A stretch of DNA of 64,000 nt from Daphnia pulex (taxonomy: Eukaryota > Arthropoda > Branchiopoda > Diplostraca > Daphniidae): NCBI RefSeq assembly GCF_021134715.1, contig NC_060023.1, forward strand, positions 1,674,001-1,738,000. The letters are read 5' to 3'. The translations under genes and the position numbers were made by a program. This document shows positions 34,816 through 46,882 of this stretch, one piece after another; the first letter of the stretch is position 1; each line of letters begins with the position of its first letter. The notes below the pieces were generated by a model, which was not told where the DNA came from, did no database searches, and worked only from the letters and a program-made list of their open reading frames with translations.

Positions 34816-36168
34816 TCAAACAAGCGACGACGATTTGGACATGATGACCGGCTCCAGATTTAACGAGTTCATCGAAGTGGAAGAGGGGGTGAATTGTCGT
34901 TTGGAATCAGCCGATTCGGCGCTGTGATTATGAAAAGAAAATGAACTTTTAAAATTAAAGTTTAGAGTTTGATGTTGTATCGAGTGCGGAATTGCAATAC
35001 ATACTTGGATAGCATGGGCGCCGAGGCGTAAGATGAATTGAGACCCTGTCGCGAGGTGAATCGGCTGTCACCGCTCACGTGCTGGCGGATGTTGACGGCG
35101 AAAAGGGCCGTCAGCACCATGGCAACGATCTGGACGACCGCCACTACGGTGATGGTGACGAAGGTGTACCTGGCATAGCTGTTGATGGTGTCCACCAATT
35201 TCTTACCGCATCCCTATCAACACACAGACCAGAAAAACAAAAAAATGAATATAATACACTGAGGTACAGCGGCGAGCGCCAATGAGGTACAGTGGCGAGC
35301 AATCGTACCTCCTGGAAGAGAACTCTCGATTGATCTTCACCACGGACGCCGTCCGAGAAGGAGACTCGCTCGCATTCGAAAGACGTCTGGTCGACGCAGC
35401 AGGATTTCGGGACCGTGTAAGTGGCGTCCTTGTCGATGAAATCGCGGGTCATGTGGCGTTTGCCGTACTCGGAGCGGGACCAGCTCTTGTAGCCCGTCGT
35501 TCCGCAACATTTCCACTAAAAAGGAGAAAGTCAATTGAATGAAGGACTAACGAGAGCAAATGATAAATAAAAGAGCAGCACAATACTCACGGCTTCTTGG
35601 ATGAGGTCCAACTTGGTGGTGTTGGAGAGGTCGTTGCCATAGTGACGCTCGACCGCCACCCGGATGGAATTGTGGACGTCGTTCTGCAGGTCGGCCTGCT
35701 CCTGGTAGAGGATGAAACCTCCGACGATTTCGGTAATCAGGAAAATCGCCATGGAAGCGAAAAACTATCGTGAAAGAAAGAATCAAATCAAATTATTCGA
35801 GAAATCATTTGAATTGGTAATTTTCTAAATGTTTTACCATCCAGAGGAGGCAACTGTTTTCGGCCAGGACTCCGATGCATCCGAGGATTCCGGCCACTGT
35901 CATCAAAGCGCCGATGGCGACTAGAATGTGTCCGACGTAATAATTACCATCTTGGAAAAACAAGTGGGTGAAATCGGGATCGAAAAGGACCCGGAGTGAC
36001 AAGGCCATCAAAGTCGGTCCCACAATCTAAACCGAAAAAAATTGAAAATTTAAAAAAATTGAGCGGGAAATTTAAATGTACTAGGAAAATTCAACAACTT
36101 ACGAGGACGATAAAGTTGAAGAGGAGGGCTCCCCATTTCAAAAATCTCTGATTGGATGATGAATGCAT
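34816..36168 (-). CDS. tetraspanin
   Basis: Six exons (36168-36103, 36026-35838, 35764-35591, 35515-35309, 35213-35005, 34921-34816) join in frame to 316 residues. Transmembrane segments lie near residues 11-30, 52-75, 80-105 and 229-252. The large extracellular loop (about 107-227) has the diagnostic CCG at 146-148, PKSCC with Cys 182-183, Cys 191 and a final GC at 213-214. That makes six loop cysteines, the usual three-disulfide arrangement. The cytoplasmic tail of about 60 residues is long for the family and Ser-rich, ending SSSLV. Tetraspanins organise membrane-protein microdomains at the plasma or endosomal membrane; the subfamily is not resolved. The start is at MHSSSNQRFLKWG, the canonical short cytoplasmic N-terminus. 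Confidence 0.9.
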
Positions 36169-37026
36169 TGTGACACTAAAGATATTTCACTGGTAGTAAG
36201 AACCGAACGCACTAGAAGAGCAGCACTTGTTGAGAGATTTCAAATTAGGCGCGCTGAAACTCTTGAATGCACTTTGAGTGGCCTTTCTATTGAAAGGCAG
36301 AACTGTGTTGGTTGAATGGCTGGGCAACTGCTGGCTGCTGGCTGGCAGAGGTGTGGGATGTTGGACTTGTTGCGAGTGAGTACGTTCTTTCTCGGTTAGT
36401 TGCTGCCTTCAAATAGGTTGAGATTTGGGTACCTCCCAGTTCCGTTTCCATCCATCTTGAATTCGGTTTGGGTTTTTCTTTTTCGCCCAGCACGACCCTC
36501 CTCCTCTCGTGAATAAAATTCGGCGCCGGAAATACGATGACGCATTACACCTCTCTCTTTTTCTTGCCGGATGACGCAAGGCAAAAGAGAATTGTTTTGT
36601 ATTTTTTCAAACTGGTTTTCTAGGAATGTGTGGACGCGTGTATAGCAGAGAGAGTCGTGGTGCGTCAGGGATCGCCGCAGGCTTTTTTTTACTATAGTAG
36701 CGTGTAACATAGCAGGTTGTTTTTTAATCTTTTAAAAGATATTCAAATTTTAATTTCCGGCGGGATTTTCGGTGGTTTGTTTTATACTTCCTAATGTGGC
36801 GCAATTTAGTGCGAGTAATGCATAAGTTCAAGGACAATAAACTTTCGTCAAAATATATGCATCATCCCGAAAATGTTTTGGAGTGTCATAATAATGAATA
36901 ATTAATAAAAGGGAATTTTTCAAATGATTTAAAAAGACCGCGCTCGGATCACCGTATGAGAAATCCGTTGGGGCTATTTAATAAGCCGATTGTATATCGG
37001 ATGGTGGCCAATGTAACAGGACTGCG

Positions 37027-37282
37027 TGACGTCGTAGCACCTGCACAAACCTGTAGTAAAAGTATGTGACGTCTTAGCTGTAGGCATGGCTTTCTAGATA
37101 CTTTCAAACTAATTAAATATTTAGCATACCTAATTTATGAACCTGTTGGAAAGTTAATTTTTATTTTGACGGAAAAGAATAAAGAAACGGGTCGGAGAGG
37201 GGGGAATTTTTTCGACTGTTGAGTCACTGCGTCATCCGACGTCATTTGAATAATTTTCCATACATTTATGCCAATGACGTCA
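37027..37282. promoter_or_regulatory. bZIP (CRE/AP-1-like) site cluster
   Basis: Within 256 bp: TGACGTC at 37027 and 37067, TGAGTCA at 37220, GACGTCA at 37238 and the full CRE TGACGTCA at 37275-37282. The cluster lies about 0.9-1.1 kb upstream of the tetraspanin ATG and 0.36 kb before a tRNA gene. Its role is inferred from the motifs. Confidence 0.4.
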
Positions 37283-37643
37283 CATTCCCGCATGGATTTT
37301 CACGAAACTGCGTGCGTTTGTTGACGATCGCCTAGTTGAATGACTGGAATGTTTGAGAGTGCCCTGCAGCGATTGATTTTCCCGTAGATGGAAATTGGTT
37401 TAGAGCTGCAGTGCGTTGTTATCTCGTAGCCAGCTGAACTGCGTGCCAGCGGTATGGCGGGATGTGGGTTTCCCCCGTCAACATTCTTTTAGCCCACCTT
37501 GTACGTCGAATTGTGGCTAACCACACAAAAATAATGCGCAATACTTTTTGTCTTTGTCGTTGACAGGAAATCGACCGAGAAATGAGTTACCATTTTTCAA
37601 ATTAAAATATTTTAAATAATCAATAAAAATTCGATTTAAACAA

Positions 37644-37716
37644 GGTCTCATGGCTTAGATGGCAAAGCGCCTGCCTAGTAAGCAGGAGATCACGAGTTCG
37701 AGTCTCGTTGGGACCT
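37644..37716 (+). tRNA. tRNA-Thr (AGT), copy 1
   Basis: A 73-nt cloverleaf without intron. The acceptor GGTCTCA pairs with TGGGACC, the D stem is GCTT/AAGC, and the anticodon stem CCTGC/GCAGG holds loop CTAGTAA (anticodon AGT). The T arm is ACGAG-TTCGAGT-CTCGT. A TTTTT terminator follows within a few bases. Three more copies identical over all 73 nt lie in the window. Confidence 0.95.
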
Positions 37717-37719
37717 AAC

Positions 37720-38660
37720 TTTTTATCCATATTAAATTACCGTAAAATTGATTAATTAAATATTTCCACTCGATAATCACAAAATCTGAAAATTTCTTAT
37801 TCATTTGAATATAAAAAAACAAAAAACAAATAAAGTTTCAGGGTGATGTCTAGCGTCAACCGGATGTTACACACTAGCGCAATGCAAACTCGTAACACAT
37901 TGAAGGTCAACCAAAGGAACTGCGGAATACGTGACAAAATGTTTTTTTCCTTTTTCTCGCCCACTCCCCTTTCTCATCAATCCAAAATGGCCGTCTCATT
38001 TCATAAAAACCAAAAAGAACAAATTTTTTGTTTCGTTTCGAAAGGAAGATCTTGTTATAATAGCCAAGGCCACCAAGTAAAAATCTAGCGGTACTGACAA
38101 AACAAATTTTTTCTTTTTTGAAAAAACAAAAGCCTTTGATTTGCATAACCACAGCCGACTAGCTTACGTATCGCATGCTGGCAATCGGCGGAAGTTCTAA
38201 CGTGACAATTTTGATTTGAAAAGTCTGGGCATGATTAACCAAGCGGCTATATCAAATCGACCTTCTCTTATATATTTTATTTTATACAGGATATGCTTGA
38301 GCAATTCACAATTTGAGCTACTTTTATTTTTTTATTCCAAATTTGATTATCTTTTATTACCCCCGTTCGGTCTAAAAATTGGGCTGTGCTCATTCACGAT
38401 GGCATGTCAATGTATTTCTTTCGTGTCGTCGTCAATTTTCGAAGGGGGTCGTCATGATTGAACTGATAAGTCGGCCAATGTCGCCATCAAAAATGTTTAA
38501 AATAATTTTAAATAATTCTTCATGAATAATTATCATAAATTGAGACATGACAAGTTCAATCAACAGTTAGTCAGCGTCCGGTGGCCGGTGTTACAGGTGC
38601 CCATTTCACCATCGATCGTGCATGCTGGGCGTGTTGCGTGACTTTTCATTCCAAAAAATC
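37720..38660. other. intergenic, nothing seen
   Basis: AT-rich spacer between the tRNA and the galactosyltransferase; it probably includes that gene's promoter and any 5' untranslated exon. Confidence 0.5.
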
Positions 38661-38662
38661 AA

Positions 38663-40093
38663 ATGGCCACCGTCAGGAGGACTCGATTGAAATTCTTATA
38701 TTTCACGATCGCTTTTGTTTTTCTCAATTTATTTCTCACGGGATTGGATATCCACCCGTTGTCGAGGCCCAGCAATTTCATTCACCTGCCGGCCCATTGC
38801 GCCAGTCTACCGTGCGACACGCTCATCTTCGGACGGCCGGTGGGTTTGACGGAAAATCGGGCTCAATTGTCCGTCCCCGATGGAGTTGAAATTTACGTGA
38901 ATTACACCGTCGATCGACTGGGATTGAAGCTGCTGGGCGGGAATTTGAACGACGTTACGTCATTCCGGTACTCGATCAATGCCGAGTCCCAGTGCCGGGC
39001 CAGCGATGGATTATTGAAGGTCGTCGTGGTTGTTGTTTCGGCTCCCGGACACTTTGACAGGCGCCAACTGGTCCGTCGGACGTGGGCCGGTCGGCTGGGC
39101 GACACCAGCTGGGGCCGGCACGTTTTCCTGACCGGCCGGACGGCCAACGCGACGCTGCAGAGCCGACTGGAGGAGGAAAGCGGTATATTCGACGATATTG
39201 TCCAGCTGGACATGATGGACAGTTACGAGATTCTGACGGCCAAATCGGTGGCCTTGCTGCACTGGGCCCAGCAATTCTGTAGCGCCAAGGTCCCGTTCGT
39301 CCTGAAATGCGACGACGACGTTTACGTCAACACGGGCCGTCTCTACTCGGCCGTCACGGCCATCACCAAGACTATCCCTTACTACGAGGCCGGCATCTAC
39401 GGCACCCAAATTGTCATTGACAATCCGCCCCAGCGGAAGTTGGGTAATAATTATAATTCAACCTCATTTGAATTTGACAATTGAATTTGACAATTTCCCA
39501 TTTTTTGATGAATCATTCAGAGAGTAAACATTACGTCAGTATGGAGCTGTGGCCTTGGCCGGCCTACCCATCTTATCTGTACGGCGGTTGTTATTTGCTG
39601 GGCAGAAAAGCCCTGGCCCCGTTGCTAACGGCCGCCCAGTCGACCCCGTATTTCCCCTTTGAAGATCTTTACTTGATAGGTCTCTGTTCCCGGAAGGCCC
39701 ACGTCCCACTCTGGACCTTTGACAAGTCAGTGGCATCAATTATAATGATCGATCAATCGATAGTTCCGTTGCATAATTGAATTGATTGATGATTATCTCT
39801 CGTACTATACAAACAGAATGTTCATTATGGAGAATGGCAACCGGACGGGCGATCCTTGTTTCGCCGGCCAGTCCATCACGTGGCAGACCCGATCGGATGG
39901 CCAATTGCTGGAATCGCATCAAACCACAAAGAAGCTGGACGAAAACAAGATCAAATGCAGCAGCAGCGGCCAGTCAGGACGAGGGGGGAACGTGATTCAT
40001 TTCAAATTGATCGATCCGACCGAATACGAGACGTGGAGTCGCAACGTGAGTCTGCTGCTGGCCATCAACCACACCCAACAAAGACAAACCTGA
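38663..40093 (+). CDS. beta-1,3-galactosyltransferase-like protein (GT31)
   Basis: Three exons (38663-39443, 39521-39725, 39817-40093) join in frame to 420 residues. It is a type II Golgi membrane protein: short basic N-terminus (MATVRRTRLKF), signal anchor at about 11-30, then a lumenal catalytic domain. GT31 hallmarks are VVVSAPGHFDRRQLVRRTWAG, FVLKCDDDVYVN with the metal-binding DDD at 217-219, and FEDLYLIGLCSRK with the conserved ED at 308-309. The family moves Gal or GalNAc/GlcNAc from UDP-sugars onto glycans in beta-1,3 linkage; acceptor and donor cannot be told here. Several N-glycosylation sequons are present. The length is normal for the family, with a C-terminal extension of about 100 residues past the ED motif. 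The intron 1 acceptor was fixed by frame (only AG at 39519-39520 stays open). Confidence 0.88.
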
Positions 40094-40099
40094 ATCGTT

Positions 40100-41735
40100 T
40101 GATTCATTCACGTTCCGCAATAACTGAATATTTATTGGCAAATGTAATAATTCAAATAATTTAAGCGCGCCAAAATCATTTAACAATCGACCAGCGCTAT
40201 AAGAAATACAAAAAGAAGTTTGTAATAATATTTCACTCTGAAGAGTTTTTAAACAAGAGTGTAGAATTACTTGTTAGGTTATATAAGTTTATTTCCTTTG
40301 AATCAATCAAAATATACAAGTTTCAGTTGACATCTATTATTAGAAAAGGGTATAAAGGCTTGAGAGCCCTTTGGTGTCAGATATTGATCGGATAAAAAAG
40401 GACACGAGAGACGCAATTATATAAGAGCGATAGCATAGAACACCACACCAAAAGCTGATGGCATTACTTTCCCATTTGTATTATTGCTGCCATCGGAAAC
40501 TCTTGACGTCAATGGACGCCGCCGTACATTACATGTAACGTTATGCTCTAGACAAATTAGTGTGGGACGGCAAACAATCGCCTAAATCGTGCGGAGATAT
40601 TAATTATTCGTGTAGAGACATATGGTCCGATTCCCAAACTATTACAGACAGTATATATACTTATGTTGAGTTGATTGCGCTAGATGGTCGGCTATAAAAG
40701 CTATTAGTGCCGGGGCTTTATAATTTGCATGGGGATGAAAACACTCCAACTGAAGAAGCCGATGGGCGAATTTCAATTCATTCGATACACCAAACACTCG
40801 ACAGTGGAGATGGCAGATTGCCAGTATCTGATAGATGAAGCTGTGGAATTAACGGCACAACTTTTGTTAGATTTAAATGTCTTATTCTCGAGTGTTTATT
40901 TGGACTGTGCAATCTTTTTTCTTTTGTAAACCACTCTGGGCTACTGTAGCGAATAAATGGATCACTGAACGGCTCGCGCGTATTATTCGAATTAATGGAA
41001 TTGCGCCATTCTCCACCGTGTGAATTCTTACAGATTGAAAACACTTTGTGGAAAAATAAAAAACAGATTGGATATTCCAGTTGAAATGGGGAGCCAGCCG
41101 AGTACCTAACGAACCGAACACATAGTATAGGTACACACACATAGTTTGATAATACTCACTTGCTTTCCTTATCCAGTCGTGCTTGAAATATACCTCATCC
41201 TTTATTACGGTTTCGAGTCAATATTTGCTCTAATTGTATACATATAGCTGTGTATTGACGAATTGTTTGCCGGCAAACATATAACGGTACATTATTGCGC
41301 ACATGCTGCTGCACATCATACATTTTTGATGATGAGTTTCGAATTTGATTACACAACACCGCGAAATATGAAAATGTGTCGGAAAGATCATATAAGGAAA
41401 CAATAAATGAAATAGCCCCATCAATTATACTCTTATAACCTATTATATAGCACCGCATTTCGTCTTGACGCTAATTATATTCGCAATTGTTTGTTATTTT
41501 CCTGATAGAAAAAAAACAACATTTCAATGATAGGCCAATTGTGTTAGACCTAATGAACCGCAGTGGACTTTTTTTGACTTAACATATCGGAGCTCTTATT
41601 TCCCTCCCAAAATGAAGAACCGTTAGGAGCGCTAAATATAATTTAGTCCGTTTTCTTTCCCCGTTTATAATGTACTTTTTTTTTCAATTGTAGCACATAG
41701 AAGATATCGCCCAAGTGCTGCCACACACTGTGCTG
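40100..41735. other. intergenic, nothing seen
   Basis: AT-rich spacer. TGACGTCA at 40504-40511 and one TAGGAGC at 41624 are the only items noted. Confidence 0.5.
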
Positions 41736-41742
41736 TGTGCTG

Positions 41743-41750
41743 TATAAATG
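41743..41750 (+). promoter_or_regulatory. TATA box of C1q/Caspr-like gene A
   Basis: TATAAATG lies about 70 bp upstream of the ATG at 41816. The paralogue at 57.2 kb has the same TATAAATGG at a similar distance. Confidence 0.6.
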
Positions 41751-41815
41751 GCCAGAGCGTGATCACGCTAGATGAGACTTGTCTGCTGTCCGGCGCCCAG
41801 TCAACAACTAACAAA

Positions 41816-43721
41816 ATGGCTGCTGGCATCTCCTATCACATTCACGCCTGTTTCATCCTCTGCGCTACGCTGTGCATTTGCCAGACGGACGCCATCGATT
41901 TGGAAGGCCATCTGCAGCAGCTCAGAGACAACTATGTAAGTGGACGATTTTAGCTATTTATAATTATTATTACGTAATGGTCGGCAATTAACGAAATTGT
42001 GGTTTCGATGTAAGGAAATTTTAGCGGCCATTTTGAATCTACTGGAGACTCTGGAACGTAAAGTCGAACAGCAGGAAAGTGAACTTAGTGAATTGAAGAC
42101 TGAACAGCATCGAATCAGGACGGCCGAATCGTTCCAGAGGCGAATTCTTCCAGATGTTGGAATGGAACGGCATCGTCAATCGATCGGAACGGGCGGTGCC
42201 ATTCTCAGAAGTTGCAGCCACATTCGGGCGGCTCTTCCGTCACAAACTTCCGGCATGCACTGGATCGATCCCGACGGCCAGGGTGTTGGCGACGACCCCA
42301 TCTACGTCTACTGTAACATGACAACAGGTGTAAATTACATTTGATCAAATAATTATTCTGGAATCAATTAAAAAATCAATTAAGAAATTCTCAAGGTTCG
42401 ACTGCTATTTTGCACGACAGCGAATCCCGGATATCCGTTTCGCATTGCACTGAGCCCGGATGCTACTCCAGGGTAATTCAATATTCGGCCACTACTAAAC
42501 AAATGTCGGCATTGGCCCAGTTATCCGACGAATGCCACCAATCAATCCGGGTATAATCAATTATCACCATTGACTATAATGATTACAGTTTGAAAATGTT
42601 GAAACGAATTGTAATTGAATACAGTATGATTGCACCAGCGCTCCGTTTGAGATCAACGGCAACATTTATTCGTGGTGGAACGATCGGCACGGAAAGCCGC
42701 AATATTTCTGGTCCGGCAACCGGGCCAGCGTCCACACCTGCCAGTGCGGCATCGAGTACAACTGCATCGAAGCTCTTGCCGATTGTAATTGCGATTCCAG
42801 TCTACCCACGCCACTGGCCGATATCGGTCAGTATTTAAAACCCAATAACAATTTGATCATTTTTTGATCAGCGATTATATAATTGCGTAATAATACAGGA
42901 GTGATTACCGATAAAAACCTACTGCCAATCACGAGGCTCAATTTCGGCCGGACCGTGCTGGAAAATTCGTCCGGCATGCACACCCTGGGCCGGTTCGAAT
43001 GCACCGGACAGGTGGCCGTCCAGGGAATGCCATCCTCTTGCCAAGACCTTTGGCTCATAGGTCACACGTTAAGCGGATTGTATTCGGTCATGGGAGCTGC
43101 CATCGTCGAAAATGTTTACTGCAATTTCACGAAATTACCAAACGATCCAGGTATGAATCAAATCAAGTTTTATCATTTTTTGTTTTTAATCCGCCCGGAA
43201 TTAAAATTTTTGAAATCATTAAATTCAATTTTCACGAAGGTTTTCAGAAGTCACTGGGATTTGGATTCGCCGATATCAAATCGTCGCCCACGTATTTCTA
43301 CGTGCAGAAGAACACGACCTTCTCGGCGACGGGCATTCCGATGCCGTTCGAAGTCAACAAGGTGAACGTCGGAGGGGCCATGGATTTGACTACGGGGATA
43401 TTCACGTCGCCCAGACCGGGCAGGTGCTTCTTCTCGTTCACGGGATTGGCTCAGTTCCCGTTCGCCTCTCCTTACAAGCTGCGGCTGGGCGTCGGCATTT
43501 ACCTCAACGGCTACCTGAACGGCCGGGGCTGGGTGGCCAACACGGCCAGAAATCAGTGGAGCCAGTTCACGCTCCAGTCGACTTTGAATTTGAACGCGGG
43601 AGACAGGGTGTGGCTGCAGATCACGGACATGTCGGACGGCGTTTACCTCTACGACAGCAACAGTCATTACACTCACTTTACGGGGTGGCTTTTGGAGGAG
43701 GAAACGTTCGATTCGCATTAA
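41816..43721 (+). CDS. secreted coiled-coil + Caspr/fibrinogen-like + C1q protein, copy A
   Basis: Six exons (41816-41935, 42015-42327, 42396-42550, 42625-42826, 42899-43150, 43240-43721) join in frame to 507 residues. A signal peptide covers about 1-26 (ACFILCATLCICQTDA). A coiled coil rich in Leu/Glu/Lys follows, about 30-75. Then comes a cysteine-rich domain like that of contactin-associated proteins and fibrillar-collagen C-ends: WIDPDGQGVG, YCNMTTG, SHCTEPGCYS, a CQC/NC/CNCD cluster and then LADIGVITDKNLLPITRLNFG. The last exon is a C1q domain (FYVQKNTTFSATG through YTHFTGWLLEE). Such secreted C1q proteins oligomerise and bind ligands in innate recognition or extracellular matrix; the ligand is unknown. 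The start was chosen at the signal peptide; an in-frame upstream ATG-less extension is unlikely. Confidence 0.85.
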
Positions 43722-44029
43722 TTATTATAAATAACTGGAAATTGTATACCTGACTGAAATATACCGTGTTATTTATTCAAATTAGTGTGCAAATTATAAG
43801 TTCGGTAATGATTTATTGTTGATTTCTTATCATATCAGACGCTTCCGGGATATCCGTTTTCCTTAATACGAACGTAGAAATATGCTGATCAACTCACATT
43901 TTTTACTCCGTTTCTTCACAGCACAATAATAAAAGAAAAAAAAATTGTGTGTTTGAAACCCGTTTCGCAAAAATTTAATCACTGGTAAATGAAGCCGGTT
44001 AAGGTTGAGTAAGAATGCAAAAATTTCAA

Positions 44030-44102
44030 GGTCTCATGGCTTAGATGGCAAAGCGCCTGCCTAGTAAGCAGGAGATCACGAGTTCGAGTCTCGTTGGGAC
44101 CT
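44030..44102 (+). tRNA. tRNA-Thr (AGT), copy 2
   Basis: Identical over 73 nt to the copy at 37644, starting about 310 bp after the C1q gene A stop. An oligo-T run follows within about 25 bp. Confidence 0.95.
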
Positions 44103-44563
44103 AACTGCATATTTTATATTTTTTAAAAATTTGTATGTCTTAGAGATTTGCTTTTTTATAATGAATTTAACAGTTAACAGTAAAATAAATGCTGTATGAG
44201 AACGAAACAATTAAAAAATCCCCACTTAGTCTCATTTTAAAGCCGTTAAACGTACTTAACTTTGTTTAAAATAAATTTCTTGAGTGAAACACAGCAGAAA
44301 AGTTATTTCAATAATAATATAAGGTAACCTTTTCCAATCTTCCGAAATAATTTTCAACGCAACCGCTAGGGGGACATTTTGTATGCCGCTTCAATTTCTC
44401 TCTTGCGAAAAATTGAAAAAGGGACTAATTATTAACATTATTATCATTTTTGGGATTATTTAATTATAACGTCATGATGTCTTGGGCGACTTCGAAATGG
44501 CGTGTGAGCAGCTGGAGCACTGAACACAGATTAATTTATTATTTACAATATAAAGCTATTTCA

Positions 44564-44682
44564 TGGGTGCCGGCTGGGTAAGTCGGATAAGGCGTCGCAG
44601 TCGGTAAGCTGAGGAATCATCGCAAAATTAGGCTCGGGTTCGAATCTTCAGATATGCATAAAACTTCTTATCTGGGCACCCA
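44564..44682 (+). ncRNA. tRNA-like / SINE-like structured element
   Basis: TGGGTGCC at the 5' end pairs exactly with GGCACCCA at the 3' end, 119 bp overall. Inside are an A-box-like GGCTGGGTAAGTCGG (44572-44586) followed by TAAGGCG, as in Leu/Ser tRNAs, and a perfect B box GGTTCGAATC (44637-44646). Then comes a hairpin CAGATA...TATCTG between the B box and the 3' strand. The anticodon arm does not fold into a normal tRNA and no clear oligo-T stop follows. It could be a tRNA pseudogene, a tRNA-derived SINE head or a small Pol III RNA. Confidence 0.4.
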
Positions 44683-45409
44683 TCATCTTGCACATAGTGA
44701 GGTAAGTAAAAATTGTTAAAAAATTATCCCAGTATTAGTACATGCAGTATATTTCAATATCGTAATACATAATTAAATTATGTTATTATTAACGTGTATA
44801 CTATGTTCAATTCTCGCGATGCCCGAATAATCGATGATCGAATCATCATATTTATATGGTGCATGCTTGAAGACAGCATAATGAAATGTCTTAATGCATG
44901 CCGCAACACATGCCTTAATTCATGCCTTGAAATATCGGTGTACTAGGTTACTGGCCCCATTAGTTATCGTTAAAAATATATGTCTCTGCTCTGCAAAGTC
45001 CAGCAATGTCTGCCTGGGTTTGATTTGTTACAAAAGTAACGAATCAAATTTTTTTACAGGCAAACAATATTTTAATTAAATTGAGTAATCTGATTAGCCG
45101 ACCAGCACGCGTTTCAGTGGAAATTAAAATTTTCTGTCAAATATTTCCGTTACATATTTCTTCGAAACTTGAAGTCGAAAGTTCACAGATTTTGAGATTT
45201 TCATAACATCAGATCCTTTATTTTAGCTTAAATTTAGGTTTAAGATTGGAAATTAGGTCGACCCTGATTTCATTCTTGGTATAATTTTATAATGCCCCCT
45301 CTTAATTCCACGCAAGCAGTTTTGCCTCACATAATTAAATCGTTCAAAAATATAGGGCTGCATTTTAAAAAAGCTACCGTTGTTATACATAGGTGCGTAT
45401 AATAGCACA

Positions 45410-45632
45410 CAAACACTCATAAATAGTTTTAAAAACATAATAATTAACGAAGCCAAAATATGTATAGTCCACCACATAGTGAGAATTAGAATTACAATAC
45501 AGTTAATGACATTCGGCAAAATATTTATCAAACGTCAGAGGGCAAACGTCTCAAATCTCAATCGGTTCTCGATTCTTTTAAAACAGGCGGCCGTCGAGCG
45601 CGAGCCAATTGGCAACGCCGAACGACGTTTCC
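45410..45632 (+). repeat. duplicated CCAAT-containing element, copy A
   Basis: About 220 bp is nearly the same as 60131-60375. The most conserved parts are the segment starting TATAGTCCACCACATAGTGA and the GC-rich end with GTCGAGCGCGAGCCAATTGG continuing into GCAACGCCGAACGACGTT. Copy B has a short T-rich insertion before the GC-rich part. It may carry a promoter (CCAAT box inside a GC-rich core). Confidence 0.8.
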
Positions 45633-45639
45633 TGCACGA

Positions 45640-46690
45640 AACTTCGACTGCACTACAAAACAATAGTCGAAACTCGAAATAAACTCACTCCACTCATATA
45701 GGCCCTTAGGCTTTATTAACTTACAAACTTTGACGAACCAGTCTTCGAAGCTGTTAATAACTCAGCTGAGTGAGTTGTTTGATTATGATGATTATTTGCC
45801 ATATTAGTCCGTTCACGCAATTTTCTTCTTGATTGCCCAGAGTACATGTGTGAGTGTAGCCCTATCTGGTCCCACCCTAGTTGAAACAATCAATTTAAGG
45901 TAAGGAGATGTTAGAAATAGATTTCGAGATTATCATTGTTGAAAACGAAGTTAGGCATGGTCTTTCCTTTGCTTTGTCATGGCTTTGTCATCCATAGAGC
46001 TTCTCTGCATGTGTTGTTATTCTTGTTGAGTTGTAAACTAAAATGAAAGCAGGTTTCTTTTCTTTTTTCAACTGTGTGAGGAGAAAAAATTACATTTGAT
46101 CTATGCTTTGTTAATTTTTCTTCTCTTTCATATCCAGAATGGTTGCCAACACATGACACACTGGCCACTTGATGTCTGAGATGCTAATCAAATTATATTC
46201 CTTGTGGTAACAGATAGTTTTACTTGATTGAATTAATAAATTACAAATAAGCTGCTGGGATGTCAAAACAGTTGTGAAATACTTAAAAAAAAAAGGCAAC
46301 ACATTATCCTTTTCCAATGCCAAACCGATATGTTAAAGTTAAATGTGTCTTTAACTTCATATTGCAGTTTGTTTTTATTGGTGGTGTTGGTAATATTGTT
46401 ACCTTCTTTTAGACTGTTTGCTTCATTTGGCTTCTAAAGTTTTAACACACCTAACCAATTAATTTTATTATTTACTTAGTATGAATTTTTTGTGCTGTTT
46501 TTAGATTTAACAACAACGAGACTGAGTGATGCAAAATTCAGTTTCATTATTTAAACTTTTCTTTGTTACAGACATCTTGGAAATAATTGTGGCTTTGAAT
46601 TCACAACAAACCATTACACATGGAACAGAAATAGACTCAGCAACACTCATCAGAAACTGGTGCTTCTTCTCAATTCTCCAGTAGCCCGAC
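45640..46690. other. noncoding stretch before the SLK tail
   Basis: AT-rich, no exon accepted. At 46701 an ATG in the context GCCATGG opens 20 codons to a GTGATA donor at 46762, in the phase needed by the 46883 exon. It could be a new first exon for the SLK tail; this is speculative. Confidence 0.35.
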
Positions 46691-46882
46691 ACAAATCGCC
46701 ATGGAGGACAGCAACTGCCTAAATGAAGAAATTGATCGTGACCCTCACAAGTGCCGACAACGTGATAACGGAAAGATGTATTGAGTATTTAAATTTTCTC
46801 TCTTCAGGTTAAAATAATTCAAAAAATGTTTCATTTACCCCCTTTTTTTAAATACAAAATTGTACTTTGTACCCTTAGTCAG

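Noticed and set aside
39011-39409. 132-codon minus-strand frame
   Set aside because: Shadow of the galactosyltransferase exon on the opposite strand.
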